64,000 bases of DNA from Deroplatys truncata (lineage: Eukaryota; Arthropoda; Insecta; Mantodea; Mantidae). Below are positions 1 through 11,790 of this stretch, in pieces (the stretch's first letter is position 1; each line of letters starts with the position of its first letter). The stretch spans positions 414,851,198 to 414,915,197 of the forward strand of contig CM060990.1 in assembly GCA_030765065.1 (NCBI GenBank). The letters run 5' to 3'. Both the position numbers and the translations under genes were made by a program. The notes beneath the pieces are model-generated. The model was not told the origin of the DNA and searched no databases. It worked only from the letters and a program-made list of their open reading frames with translations.

Positions 1-478
1 CTTTAATTCAGAAGGTAACAGTTCATCGAAGTGTAGATGTCAGAGACGCGCGACTGGCTGCAACGGTCCGAGAGCGGAAATGTTAGCGAGACCCAGTGCA
101 TCGTAAGCTGTTCAGATCTATACCGATCACCAAACTTTACTTCAGAATGCCACAGATCCTCGACATACAGGTGACACAGACGAGCGACGAGCTGGAATGG
201 TCCAGGAGCTGGAAATGTTAGGGCCACCTCAGCGCAATGCAGACTAAAAATCTAAACCAACTGCCAGACTTTACTTCAGAAGGTAACAAATCGGCGACAT
301 GAAGATGGCAGAAATGTGCGACGAGCTGGAGCGGTACGAGATCTGGAAATGTTAGGGACATCCAGTGCAATGCAAGTTGTTCAGATCTACAAAGACCATC
401 AAACTTTAATTCAGAAGATAACAGTTCATCGAAATGTGTATGACAGAGACGCGGGACGAGCTGGAACGGTCCGAATGA
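1..478. repeat. 134-bp tandem repeat (satellite fragment)
   Basis: About 3.5 head-to-tail copies, starting near 1, 135, 269 and 404 at the recurring 'ctttaattcagaag / ctttacttcagaa' motif and each including 'gacgagctggaa..ggtcc' and 'ggaaatgttag'. Copies differ at many positions, so the array is old. It runs off the left edge. Short open frames here are by-products of the repeat. Confidence 0.85.
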
Positions 479-881
479 CTCTTGTTCCAGAGAGTATCCT
501 TTTTCCCTGCTCGCACCCGCCATCTTCTGGTTACGTGGCGTTGTAACGTGATGTTATGCTGTTAGGACGGACCAGGAGACGTGACAGTGAAAGGGCGGGG
601 CCCCTACCCTTTAAAGATTTGAACATGGAGTCTGTTCCATCCAACCTGACATTTACTGCCTCCGTGAACAATCGTTGCGCGGAGGACGAATGTTTCCAGA
701 GAGCATCCTTTCACGTTGCTGTGCATAGATAGAGGTTCTCTCCGCTGTTCTCATCTAAAATATATACATAGTTGCGTGATATGAATTTATTCATTCGCTT
801 TTAACTCCTTCGAGCGTTAGCACTCACGTATTCATTTAATTTCTTTACAGTTTTAGCATGAAGTAATTCCGGAGAAAATCT
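479..881. other. No gene; dispersed repeat pieces
   Basis: No credible coding sequence. A module reading 'cagagag(t/c)atcctttt' occurs at about 490 and 694 and again near 1,575. A GC-rich motif, 'gggcggggcccctaccctt', at about 593 recurs in altered form near 1,434 ('gggcggggaccctatcttt'). These look like dispersed pieces of one older repeat. Confidence 0.5.
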
Positions 882-893
882 GTGCAACCAGCG

Positions 894-1258
894 TATGAGA
901 AACTCAATTTTTCATACATTACACATGGAGGAAAACGACTCATTAATTGTTGTATATGCGGTCGGATTTTTAAGAATCGTTCTTTGTCAAGACTTAAGCT
1001 TCATAGAGCAAGATCTCATACTGAATCGAGCCTCTCTCCCACACTCAGGTCTCCTGTAGGCGAGGAGTTAGAATACATCGGAAGTCGCGTGAATTTGAAT
1101 TCTCCATTGATGATAATTCAGTGATATCTACGCTTGAAAATCAGGATAGACTGGTAAATATATTGAGGTTACTAACTGCATCGAAAGAAGCTGGTATTAG
1201 TGATCATACGGTGGAGATTGAAGACATTATAAGTAAGCTGAAAGCATCTAAAGTTTGA
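894..1258 (+). pseudogene. Possible degraded zinc-finger ORF, unrecognised
   Basis: An open frame from an ATG at 894 ends at 1,122-1,124. It holds a CCxC...HxxxxH segment (about 947-1,015) that looks like a zinc finger with 14 rather than the usual 12 residues between the Cys and His pairs. A second frame, open from about 1,091 to the TGA at 1,256-1,258, encodes a hydrophilic helical stretch (LVNILRLLTASKEAG, then IEDIISKLKASKV). That stretch vaguely resembles short Leu-rich helices in proteins of Polinton-like elements, but I cannot confirm this. The two frames could be one gene broken by a frameshift. Function is unknown and coding status is doubtful. Confidence 0.25.
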
Positions 1259-1672
1259 GCATGACAGGATCTGGAAATTGTGTTAATCAATTTCGACAAT
1301 GGTTAATACGAACTTTGAAATATAAAGAACTTATAGCTATAAAATACATTATCCGGACATTTCCGGGGTGTTTAATTTCACGGTTGGGAGAGGCGAGTTG
1401 TGTGTGAAGAGAGGTAACATCTATAGGGTAGAGGGCGGGGACCCTATCTTTCACGGATTAAAAAATTCCCTGGTGGTAGCTGGCGCAATCTATTGCTCCT
1501 CTCGAGGACTACCGACTTACACATCTCCTGAGAGATCCAGGATTCGGGGACCACCCTCATTCCGTGGATGAAAGTTACAGAGAGCATCCTTTTTCCAGCT
1601 GTGCTTATGCCGAGACTCCCCATCCGACACTTGAAACAACCAAGAAGATGAAACAATTAGAATGAGGATGGA
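1259..1672. other. No gene; AT-rich then GC-rich spacer
   Basis: Nothing convincing is encoded. The segment carries the second copies of the GC-rich and 'cagagagcatcctttttcc' modules seen upstream. Confidence 0.4.
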
Positions 1673-1838
1673 GGTGAAACGTGAGAGGAAAACTTCAGAG
1701 GTGGAACGAACCTTCACAGCATTCGCCTAGCAATCAGGGAAACCCGAAAAACCTCTGGGGGTCAGGAGGTGTAGGTTGCTGGGAATGAACCCTCGATCCG
1801 AATTCAAGTCACGGACGTTACCACCTGAGCTATTCCAC
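1673..1838 (-). repeat. tRNA-derived SINE copy (family 1)
   Basis: On the minus strand the segment begins with a tRNA-like head, 'ggaatagctcaggtggtaac' (A-box-like), followed by 'gagggttcattccc' (B-box-like). It continues into the body 'gaggtttttcgggtttccct..gctaggcgaatgctg'. The same body is seen at about 3,770-3,850, and a related core recurs at about 37,340-37,440 and inside the palindromic element. Pol III promoter boxes plus dispersed relatives are the basis for calling a SINE. No terminal duplication was found. Confidence 0.65.
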
Positions 1839-1883
1839 TCGATTAGTTAGTGTGTAACACGCAAATGACCTTAGTTGGGTGTC

Positions 1884-2095
1884 GTCCTCCGTAGTGTAGT
1901 GGTTACCATGCTAGCCTCTATTTCCCGACGTCGCGGGTTCAAACCCGGCGGAGGGCGATGCAATTTTCGGGCGTAAATTTCGTAGCATGGCTACCTTCGG
2001 AAGGGAAGTAAAGCCGGTGGTCCCGTGTCGTAGATTTACGGCACGTAAGAGAACCTCAAGCCTGATGGAGGCCTCTGAGCAAAATTACTAGTCTT
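1884..2095 (+). repeat. tRNA-derived SINE copy (family 2)
   Basis: The 5' part looks like a tRNA: 'gtagtgtagtggttacca' as A box and 'cgggttcaaacccgg' as B box, with near-complementary acceptor-like ends (gtcctccg / cggagggc). The anticodon and T stems pair imperfectly, so it is not a functional tRNA. The 3' body ('gtaaagccggtggtcccgtg', 'tacggcacgtaagagaacctc') recurs in reverse at 58,247-58,360, showing a dispersed family. Confidence 0.75.
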
Positions 2096-2469
2096 TCACG
2101 CCCAATATACATTTATCAAGTTTCTGAACAAAACGGTGAAAAAATTAGTTGATTGTCGGATACATGCATCTGAATTCGCGAACTCGCAATTGTAAGCATA
2201 TATGAGAAGCATTATCTGGTAAATGTTACATATCGTGCGTTGCTTAAGAGAATCCTCGATAAAGTTGTCTTAACTTTAAGAGCGTCCTAAATTGCCTACA
2301 CAACTTTTTCCGATATGTAAGTTTGGAACCTCTATTGAGTCTAAACAAAGGAATAGCATACATATCGTGTCTTAAAGAGAAAGTTCCTGTCTAAGACACT
2401 GTTTAGATGTGATCTGTTCTTTTTATGATTGTAAATAAATATCTACATTAAATCCTGCCATTCCAATCT
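2096..2469. other. No gene; AT-rich spacer
   Basis: No coding signal. It includes 'tctgaacaaaacggtgaaaa' near 2,121, close to the 'gtctgaacaaaacagtaaaa' found in the B repeat units of the palindromic element. Confidence 0.4.
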
Positions 2470-3420
2470 GATTATGGGATCTGGTAAGGACATGTCCGTA
2501 AGTTTTCCTGAGTGTTCGAGTATTTAGAGATTCGGTCAGAGATGTTTATGTCTGATTGCATGTATTCATATGTCTTCGTATAGCTTCGCGTGCTTAGAGT
2601 GAGCAAAGTATTGCGACGATGATGTATTGTTCGGCGGTGTTCGGACGTCCCCGTACAGGTTCGGATGCTTAGAGTAAGTTTAAGGTATTGTGAAGATGTA
2701 TGTATTGTTTGGGTATAATCGTTCAGATTCGGGTGCTTGACTCGTGAGTGTGTTGAAAGATTTATCAACCGAGCAAGGGATAAGTATCCTTTGAGCAAGC
2801 AGTCACCATGCGCAACGAAGCCTAGAAGCACAAAGATGCGAATGAAAATAAATCGCGATGGCATACACCACTCCTGCATTCGCCAGCAGACCAAGGAAAC
2901 AACGAAAAACCTGAGGTCAGGGTAAGAGACCAACGGGAAGCGAACCAGGGTTCCTAGACGCACAAATGAGACATGTGAATTATATAGAATGACAGGAAAC
3001 CGTGATAGATGAGAAACCACTCAGGCATTCGCCTACAGATCAGGGAAAATCAGGAAAAATCCGAGTTCAGAGTGAGCGGCCGACGGTAATTAAACCAGGG
3101 GCCTTAGAAGCACACGTGAAAGAGGCAAATGAAAAAGAATTAAAGGGAAAGGAAGTTTTAATCGATGAGAAACTACTAGCATTCACCTGCAGACCAGTGA
3201 AAATCACGAAATATCCGAGGGCAGAGTGAGTGACAGACGGTAATGGAAACAGGGATCCAAGAAGCATACCTGAAAGATGCAAATTATATAGAATGAAAGG
3301 AAATCGTGCTAGCATACACCACTCAGACATTCGCCTACAGACAAGGGAAAATCACGAAAACTACGAGGTCGGAGTAAGCGATCGACATGTTTAAGAATGT
3401 GGAATTACTAGCTGTATATG
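2470..3420. repeat. Array homologous to the 147-bp units of the palindromic element
   Basis: Two to three motifs of the type 'cgtatagcttcg(c/t)(a/g)tg(c/t)ttagag' and 'gtattgtgaagatg' precede units about 145-155 bp apart (near 2,856, 3,007, 3,162 and 3,306) of the form 'gatgagaaaccact...cattcgcc..cagacca..gaaaatc'. The same succession occurs at 20,825-21,430 in the palindromic element, in the same orientation as its left arm. Homology extends beyond the SINE-like core, so a common source element is likely. The open frame on the minus strand (2,472-3,020) is a by-product of the repeat. Confidence 0.7.
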
Positions 3421-3739
3421 CTGTCACATCAAAAGAGAAGTAAAAAACATACACTCGAACAGCTTTCCTTTCTTTCTGCGTCTGTTTAAGGATAGCACTC
3501 TATATATAGGACTTTTACAACTTATCTTCTCAGAATGCATGTTTTGAGGTATTCCCTGTATCTACCCCGAGGGTGCGAAAATTTCTGTTTTAAACACTAC
3601 GTCATCCCTGTCCTTTTATCTACATGCAATATACATCTACGTTACTTTATTGATAAAGCATTTGTATCGCATGAGTGCCGATGTTCAGTATTAAATATTA
3701 CCAGTCAGAGCCGGAGAGATGAAAGCCTGAGTAAAAGGA

Positions 3740-3910
3740 GAATGTAGGGTGGAGGAAAAAGTTCGGTGTTGTAATGAACCTTCGCAGCATTCGCCTAGCA
3801 ACCAGGGAAACCTGAAGAACCCCTGGGGTCAGGATCAGTGTCAGCTGCTGGGAATTGAACTCACAACCTCCGATTGCAGTCCATAGACGTTACCAACTAA
3901 ACCCTTGCTT
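3740..3910 (-). repeat. tRNA-derived SINE copy (family 1)
   Basis: Same body as the copy at 1,673-1,838: 'accttcgcagcattcgcctag', 'aaccagggaaacctgaag' and 'cccctggggtcagga', followed by a reversed B-box-like 'gctgggaattgaactc' and a tRNA-like head. A further tRNA-like segment, 'ggaatcgaatccgcgacctt', lies at about 3,999-4,018. Confidence 0.65.
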
Positions 3911-4059
3911 ATAAAAACCGTTAATGGGAGGGCTTGCACTGTATCTATGTATTCGTAGACCTTCATGCAGGTCCTAAAGACAGACAGGGTGATCACCTGG
4001 AATCGAATCCGCGACCTTTCGAATTCAAACCTCACACGTTACCACGAAGTAGTGTTTAT

Positions 4060-5089
4060 CAAAACAGGCTTTAAACACCTTGTACCCTTGTTAAATAAGA
4101 CTGTCATTCATCAAATATTTCATTCATCTATAAAGCAGACCTTAAGAATGGTTAGCTAAAAAGACACATTAAGAAAAATATTAGATACATTGGAACGCTT
4201 AAGTTCAATTCTTTCGTCCATTTTAATTTTAAAATACCATACTCTTCGAATCACCCTCTCCAAAACGTATTTATTTGTTTAGCTTTCCATAACAATTAGT
4301 TTAATTGTCGGTATCATGCAAACAATTCTTGTATTTGAGAAGTATATAACAAGTTAGGATATTTACACCGTCGTCTATATGACCAGGGTTTTCCGCCAAG
4401 GATGGTCTTTTCAGGAGAATGAGAAATCATTTTAAAACACAATGCACGCCTTAATGGGAAGGGTTTGACATTGACGCTAAATGGGCTATAGAACACTACC
4501 GGAAATTTCCCGAGGCCTGTCGGTATACTCTCGTCAGGGATGTACAACATATTTTTGCAAGGGGTGTGCAACTGAATAACTCGTCGAATTTTTCGAAGAT
4601 CACTGGTGAAGAAAAAGCTTTTAAACAAATAAGAAATTTATAATTTTAAGTCTTCGTAATGGGCCGATCTTTCTGCCTTGCGCGGTAAATCACCTAACCG
4701 AGATTCGAACCAGTGCCTCTCGAATGTGAATAGACACATTATCTCTCAGAGAATTCTGATATTTATTCTATTGGAATGATGCTGGATCAAATAATTTTAG
4801 ATATGGCTGCTGTAACACCAGTCTGTTTAAATGGAATAAACAAATAAGCTTTCTTGACGATAATATAATTTTAGCGTTAGTAATGAAAATAAATTATCCT
4901 TGTTCCTCTCGCTGTATTTTCTGGCGTCTTGGGGAAAATCCATTCACCCGCTTTAGACTCTCTCTTCTCAGGAATCCCGTCCATTAAGCCTGTGTAGAAA
5001 CCAAGGTAGCGGTAGGGTTTACCCTTTACAAAGGTGTACAACATATTTTTGCAAGGGTGCGTAAACCGCTATATAAATCGTTGGCGTAA
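4060..5089. other. No gene; AT-rich with short repeats
   Basis: No credible coding sequence. The phrase 'tgtacaacatatttttgcaag' type motif appears twice (about 4,540 and 5,035). A reversed B-box-like 'cgagattcgaaccagtgcct' lies near 4,700. Several frames of 60-100 codons lack any recognisable family. Confidence 0.4.
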
Positions 5090-5640
5090 TGTAGAGAGTG
5101 AGAGAGAGAGTGCTTGCGTGATGGATGCGTTTTTTTATCGGTAATGACTGTTTTAAAGTCCATGCCTACGCGTGTGCTTGCACTGGCAGTGTGGTACTTT
5201 ATCGACAATGTCTGTTTTAAAGTCCATGCATATGCGCGTGATTGCGTTGGCGCGTGTGGTACCTTATCGGTAACGTCTGTTTTAAAGACTGTGGATATGC
5301 GCGTGATTGCGTGAGCTGGTTGGGTACTTTATTGGCGATGTCTGTTTTAAAGTCCCTACCTATGCGCTTGCTTGTGTGAGCGGGCTGGGGTACTTTATTA
5401 GAGATGTCTGTTTTAAAGTTCCCACCAATGCACTTGCTTGTGTGAGCGGGCTGGGGTACCTTATTGGCGATGTCTATTTTAAGGCCCATGCCTATGCACG
5501 TGTTTGCGTTGGCGTGTGTGGTATTTTATCGAGAATGCCTGTTTTAAAGTCCATGCCTATGCGCGTGGAGTGCTTTATCGAAAACGCCTGTTTTAATGTC
5601 CATGCCTATGCGCGTGGAGTGCTTTATCGACTCTCTTGAT
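5090..5640. repeat. 65-bp tandem repeat
   Basis: '(t/c)ctgttttaaag' recurs at about 5,148, 5,211, 5,276, 5,341, 5,407, 5,472, 5,538 and 5,587, a spacing of 64-66 bp except the last (about 50). Units contain 'tggtactttat(c/t)g' and 'catgcctatgcgcgtg'. A 110-codon plus-strand frame through it (5,307-5,639) is repetitive and I treat it as non-genic. A (GA)n tract precedes it at about 5,099-5,110. Confidence 0.85.
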
Positions 5641-5759
5641 ATATTTGTGCTGCTTTTCAGCTGTTTGGTAAAGAGTAAGAAGGAAGCTGTTTTCTTTAGG
5701 GTACTCTCCATAATCCATTATTTATTGTTTAATAACGCATGTAATATTTAACTTGACCT

Positions 5760-6850
5760 TTGACGCTGTCTGCTAGAGAGCGTAAAAATTCGCGGAAGGC
5801 TGTGCCAGGCATGGAGAGGGAAGGGGTGTTTGGGGAAGGGATCAGGCGGTCAACCCATGCCTATAGATCCAGAAGATCATTAGCGCGACAACACCTACAG
5901 GAGATGGACCGCGCGCTCGGGTTTTCAGTGAATGAATCACGCGTTAACGTCTCGTGTTAAGTATGTACGCTATCTCCGTCCTTTCAGTCATGCATTCTTA
6001 ATTCATCTAAGTGATGTAATAATCTTATAAACCCAAAAATATTTTCCCTCAAAAGCAGAATAATCAAATGTTATTAGTCGTAATAGTTATAGACGCGTAA
6101 TAATCACCTTAACACACATACGATGGCAAACATGTGCGCAAGTCAATTCATATACACTTATTTACATTAATCAATCAAAAATGCTTAATTGCATTCATCG
6201 AGCGACGAGTCCATTATTTATTTATTTATAGCATATGTAATATTCAGCTATAATGTTAACCGAATTTATTTTTCAGAGCCAATACTATGTGTAAACAAAC
6301 CTTGTAAAAAATATCTTGAAGCGTGAAGTTCCTTATCGGCCATTTCAAATGATTTATGCTAGCTTTTTCCCCGGAGTCAACATGGCCGCCATGCGTTCGT
6401 TAAACTCTTAAAATTGCTACTTCCGGCATCTTCATCGCTGAGCAGGAGAGCGAGCTTTCGACTCTGTCGGCTAGAGCGCGCGCGCTGCAGGTCGTGAGCA
6501 GCACCGAGAGGGAAGGGAGGGGATGCCAGGTAACCTGCTTGCAGTTGTGGTAGGGTTCAGTCGAGTGGTGTAATGCTCAGGGGATGGACCGATTGCGGGT
6601 TTTCAGCGAAATTATCATCGTTAACGTTTCGTTACGACAACTCTGTCCTTTCAGCCATGGATTCATCTAAGTGGTGTAATATTCTTATAAACTCCCTCAA
6701 AAGTGGAATTAAACAAATGTTATTAGTCGTAATAATTATACACTCGTAATAATCAATTACGAGTCAATTGATATACACTTAATTACATTAATCAATAAAA
6801 ATACTTAATCGTACTCATCGATCGACGAACAGCGTTTAATTACATTCATC
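5760..6850. repeat. Tandem duplication, ~690-bp period
   Basis: 5,763-6,230 and 6,455-6,850 share long stretches: 'ggagatggaccg', 'gggttttcag(t/c)gaa', 'gttaacgt(c/t)tcgt', 'ttcatctaagtg(a/g)tgtaat', 'tgttattagtcgtaat' and 'attacattaatcaat'. The 'attcatctaag..ataatattc' phrase also occurs near 23,665 in the inner arm of the palindromic element. No gene is apparent. Confidence 0.7.
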
Positions 6851-6949
6851 AATCAAGATACATGCGGTGGGGATGCATGCGGCGGGGGTTTGCGTCCAAC
6901 CCTTCAGAGGCGCCATGCCAGGACGTTAGCCGTATAAACCCTGATTATT

Positions 6950-7280
6950 TTTGATCACCTACATCGATTTGCGTGGGGGGCGACACGCGACGAAAACAAT
7001 AACCCATTTTTCTCCTATACCCAGGACGGCATTAGGTCAGGCCACTAGAGAGGGATGGGAGTGGCCTGCGTACGGGAACAATACCCTATTACCACCACTC
7101 CTCTACAGGGAACCATTCAGAACAGTCCGTAAAGAGGGAGGCGTGGCGAGCGTACGGGAACAGTACCCATTCTCCCACCCCTCTGCAAGGAACCATTCAG
7201 ACCAGTACACTCAAAGAGGGAGGCGTAGACAGCGTACGGGGTTAGACCACAAAGGGAAAGGGAGTGTGTGGTTAGCTGTG
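6950..7280. repeat. 82-bp tandem repeat, GC-rich
   Basis: 'tacgggaaca(a/g)taccc' recurs at about 7,071, 7,153 and 7,235, with a diverged copy near 6,990, giving a period of 82 bp. Units include 'ggaaccattcag' and 'agagggaggcg'. Confidence 0.8.
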
Positions 7281-7670
7281 TAAGGGTTAGGCAACAAAGG
7301 GGAGGGGAGGGGTATGGCCAGATGTGCAACAGTTAGGCCACTAAGAGAGGGTGTGGCCAACGGCACAGAACCGGGCGGAAATCTATTAGCACACATAGGA
7401 GTGGGTGTGGCCAACGGCACAGAGTCAGGCGGCATTAGGTCAGGCCACAAAGAGGGAGTGTGTTCAGCGGCTTGTGATAATGAGGCCACAAAGGAACAAT
7501 AGCCCTTTGTTCTACACCTCAGCCGAGCGAGCTCAGAGTAGAGTACAAAGAGGGGACGTGGTCAGCGGCTTTAAGGGTAAGGCCACAGGTAAGGGGGGGC
7601 GGAGTCGGCGGCTTTAAGGGTAAGGCCACAAAGCAAGGGGACGGAGTCGGCGGCATGTCTTTGAGGCTCT
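7281..7670. repeat. GC-rich repeat related to the centre of the palindrome
   Basis: Several copies of 'aaggccacaaag' and 'ggcggcattaggtcaggcc'. The segment from 'gaacaatagccctttgttct' (7,494) to 'ggcggagtcggcggc' closely parallels 24,276-24,500 in the palindromic element: both contain 'agtagag', 'ggctttaagggt' / 'gcttttaagggt', 'ccacaaag' and 'gagtcggcggcat'. Frames here are shadows of the repeat. Confidence 0.7.
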
Positions 7671-9436
7671 GTACCCGCCTGTTTATTCTACTTACAGTGT
7701 TTTAATTTATGAAAATACTTTAACAAGGAATATATATTAAAGTATTGTTTAGAATCAGATTCTGAATGAATGTGTCTTTTAAAGAAGCATGATTCTGAAT
7801 GAACGTGCCAGTGTTGTTAAACCCTTCGTCGGCTGTTTCCTTGTTTTTTAATTGAAACACCCTTATGTCTGGTTAAAATACTTCAAACTGCCTGGAACTT
7901 CTTTGTTTCACAAGTTTATTATTTTGACACCATTTTTATCCTTGTTTCACTTAATTTCGGTGAGTTTGGAATTTTAAAATGAATGTTTTACAGCAGCAGA
8001 GTTCTTTTGTATACACGCGGTGATAATGTACTTTTGATTCAGTTGAATACTTGCGGTATATCAGCTTTAAAGAAGTAGTGAAACCGTTTAGGAGATGGAT
8101 TATTCGCTTAAAACATACAGTATATATCCAATTTAAAACAGATTTTCTTTATAGCAAAACGGTCGTTTCAAATGGCACTTCTGATATATATCACCATGTT
8201 TAAAATACCTCTTGTAGTTTTTAAAATATAAATTTGTCGTGTTCGTACCGTTATTTCACTTCACGAAAGCTGCATGCCAAAAGTTTAAAATAATGTTTAA
8301 ATAAATAAGAATTTATATTTAAAATAAGAATGTCCATACCCACATTTCTAAACTGTGGAGTGAAGTTAAAGACAAGATGATCTCTGAAAAGTTGAGGCGT
8401 TGAAGTTCAAAACTCTCTCAGATATATACCAGCTAACTACCACTATGACAACAGTCGTTTTTATTCTTGAACAAATGCTCCTATTTTTATGTCTCTATAC
8501 ATGTATGCATTATACAGTTATAATAGCCTCTCCGCTGTTTGATTTTCTGTACGGAATGAGTTGATAGAGTGAAGGAAGTTTGCTAACACCTCTTTTATGG
8601 TTTGTATGCAGTGAGTTGATTGGTAAAAGATTAGCGTATAGGCTAATGGAATGAACAGGGTGAGAAGGAGTTTGCATGCCCACGAGAGTTATTGAAATAT
8701 GTAGACTATTAGGTTAATTGTATTCTCAAAATTAAATTACTTCACTACACGATTATTATGTAAACGAAAATCTTTAGGTGCTATTTTTATTATTATCAGT
8801 GGAATTTATAGCTAGGGAAAGATATTGTGTGGGAAATGGTCTAGGCATGCTGGAAATAATTACAATGTTTGTGATACCTCAGAAAACCTATAGCTTGGAG
8901 TTAAATAGCTTAGGTGTTTTGTTTATATTGCCTAACGTAATGCTAGGCAATGCAGTTCCTATTATCAAGGCTTAAAGCGCGCTGGATTAAAACTAATGCA
9001 TTTCTACAAAAGCAAACATTCATGTCGTACATGGTATAGGAAAAGTGTTTATCTCTATCTAGGAATTTTATGTCATTTTGGAAAATATTTATTTAGGACT
9101 ATTTAACTTTAAACATGTTGCCTAGCTTGCATTAACATGCTTAAAACAGGAGCGAAGTGTTTAGGAGCTTTTTAAATGCGAGGAAACATAATAACATTTT
9201 CCTGTGTTTCTGTTCCTACCGTAATATACCCTTTGTATGTAAACCCAATGGGGGGCGATATCGTAATCCAAAGTATGTTTTTAACTCTGTCAGAAAGAGA
9301 ATAAAGTTTCTTTCCTTGTGTAAACATAGTTTTGTATCAGAGAAACTATATTTCAAAAACATTGCTCTACTCCTTTTTACACGAGTTATAACATTTCTTA
9401 TTTTTTTAAATAGCACAGAATTGTACCTCTACTGTA

Positions 9437-9583
9437 AAGGAAACCGCCAGAGTCTAGGAGGGTCGCCCGCATACCTGTGCGACACTAATTGCAGTCACCA
9501 AGGTAACTGAAAGACAAAGAGGAGAAATGTCTGGCAAGCTAGGGGAGAAATGTCGCCACCCTCCAGGGGCGGTTTCTCGAGTG
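9437..9583. repeat. Short foldback repeat (small MITE-like)
   Basis: 'ggaaaccgcc..ctaggagggtcgcc' at the left end is mirrored by 'ggcg..ccctccaggggcggtttc' at the right end, giving an imperfect stem of roughly 30 bp around a ~85-bp loop. Target duplication was not identified. Confidence 0.45.
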
Positions 9584-11559
9584 AAGCTAGTGAAATGCCG
9601 CTTCAGCGGTTTTCTAACTATTAACATCTAATTTTATATCTATTTTTAAACACTTTGTTTAAATGTTCTGCTACTCACTTAGAGGAATATTGTTTTACGA
9701 ACCACTGCTTTAACAGCGAAAGTCACCCATTCCCAAATGTTACCGCGGCAGTAGCAGGGAATAAGAAAAATGGCTTTTAAGCGAGCAAAATAGGAAAGCC
9801 GCAATATCCATGAGCAGGTACAGAGGGTTGGTGCAGCTACTGTTGGCTCTGGGATTTTCAACTGCACTCTATATGTCTGGTTGCCATTATATCAACTCAG
9901 TCTTGGACTCTATGAGTGCTGTTGTATTCGCACAAACAAGTTGCTTCGAGGCTAAGCTGAAGCTAAAATCCCGGATTTTTTAAATAGAAAGACCCCCTTG
10001 TGGAGCCTATTCGGTGGCCATTGACACTAGTGAAATCTTTTGTAAACTTGCAAACGTCCCTTTCCTTTGGCAACGGAATGTTTTCCTTCTTAAATCGCTC
10101 CTCAAATTCCAAGTTTTCGGAATTGGACCTTCAGTGTCAATTCAGTTTATATGCGAAAACAATTTGTACTTAGCGATTACTGTCGTTGTGTGTATGATCT
10201 TAGAAGTTTTCTAGTGTGAATTAAAGTATCAACAATAAGTTTGTCTTAAAAATTTAAAGCATTGTCGATTTGCAATGAGTTTACAAAATTACATAGTGTG
10301 TTGCGTGTTACAAATATCTTTTTTGCGGTGGACGAGAACGATAAAAGAGACGTGATATTTATGGATGGACGTAAGCTAATTCTTAGTACATCGGCACGTG
10401 AAGTAGAAAGGAAAATCTTGAAGTTTTACATCAGACATTTTAAAAGCCCGTGATATAATGAATACTCCAACAGAAAGGATAGGAGAGTGTACTTAATATA
10501 CAAGAAATACGTAAGTTGCATGTCTCATTTTGTGTGAAAAGAGCTTCACCTATTGTTTAGGCTAGCAGCTGCCACCGCCACCCTTCGCTGAGAGCAGTAT
10601 CTTACGCGAGTTGGCCTGCGATATATGTCGGGAAGCATGCTGGCACCCTCCCCTTCTCTAGCACGAGAGTGATTTTATTTCTGCTTCACCCGACTGAGCA
10701 GTTTTGTGGGCTGGAGGGATGAGGTGTAACCCTCTTAGGAACACCTAGCACTGTAGTAGAACATATTCGACCCTGAGATGAACTAAGGGAAGCACGTATT
10801 ACGCTAGTAATCATGTTCTAGTGTTATATTTTTCGTAATTATTTTGCTTTTGTGTGTATGTGGATGCGTGAGTATGCTTGTATGTAGGATCGTATTCGTT
10901 ATATTATTTTAAATAATTGTTTGTACTAATCTCCCGCTCTATCTGTCTCTGCTTTGAGGGTTGCGCGTTATAATATTGATTGGGTAGTCTTATAACGAGT
11001 ATATACTTGGGAATTACTATGTAATCGTTAGCGGACTCATCAATACATACGCGTATATGCCATAGGGTGTTGTATTCTTACAATTTTTTTTTAGAGAAGG
11101 GTGTTATGTGTAAAATTTGTATTTTTTTAATTTATAGCTAAAGATGGAAACAGGCCGTCATTGAACTCTCTACAACACCTCATATTGTTATACATTAATA
11201 CGTATTATTGATGTTGCATATTAAAAATTAGGGTTAATTGCAAGAAATTGAATTTAGTCGACTACAGTCAGAGTAGGACAGTCAATATGCAAATTTTTGC
11301 AATATATTAAATGCAATTCAGGATAGAACATGCAAATAACCCTTCGGCGTGTTTGTGATCTTAAAAAAGCGGCGTGGCTGTTGGAACTCCTTGTCATTCA
11401 CATTGACTTCATGTTTAGCATGCTTATCGGCTGTCGGATTCTCTCTGTTATGTTGAAATTCTAAGTGGTGGGGAAGTTGAATTCATGTAGATGAGGGTCG
11501 TAGCTGTGAGCGTTTGGATGCTCCTTCTTCCCATTTCGCTTAGTTATCACTGTAGCTTT

Positions 11560-11790
11560 GCTACATCCAGAGATTTTGGACCTGCAGTAGCGGTGACGTC
11601 AAGTGAACCTAGTAACATCCCGCTATAATGCATTCTGATTGGTCGAGTTGAGGGCCAATCACACGGCGGCAGCCCTAGCAGACAATGCAGGAAACACCAG
11701 AGAAGAGGACTTTCCCAGCAGGTCAAAGAAGGGTAGTTAGTCGCCATAAGAGAGACCGATTACGTAGACAGCTGGGCGACATTCGCGGGG
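11560..11790. promoter_or_regulatory. Promoter-like GC-rich island
   Basis: The segment stands out from its AT-rich surroundings. It contains a perfect CRE-type octamer, TGACGTCA (11,594-11,601), and a facing pair of CCAAT boxes ('gattggtc' near 11,637 and 'ggccaatc' near 11,653). No start codon with a following intron signal was recognised, so this may be an isolated regulatory island or an old repeat fragment. Confidence 0.3.

Noticed and set aside
1884-1956. A functional tRNA gene
   Set aside because: The A and B boxes are good, but the T and anticodon stems do not pair properly and the sequence continues into a dispersed SINE body.
2472-3020. A 182-codon minus-strand frame as a gene
   Set aside because: It lies wholly in the dispersed repeat also present in the palindromic element, and its composition changes with the repeat units.
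5307-5639. A 110-codon repetitive frame as a repeat protein
   Set aside because: It follows the 65-bp satellite, whose period is not a multiple of three throughout, so the encoded repeat is inconsistent.
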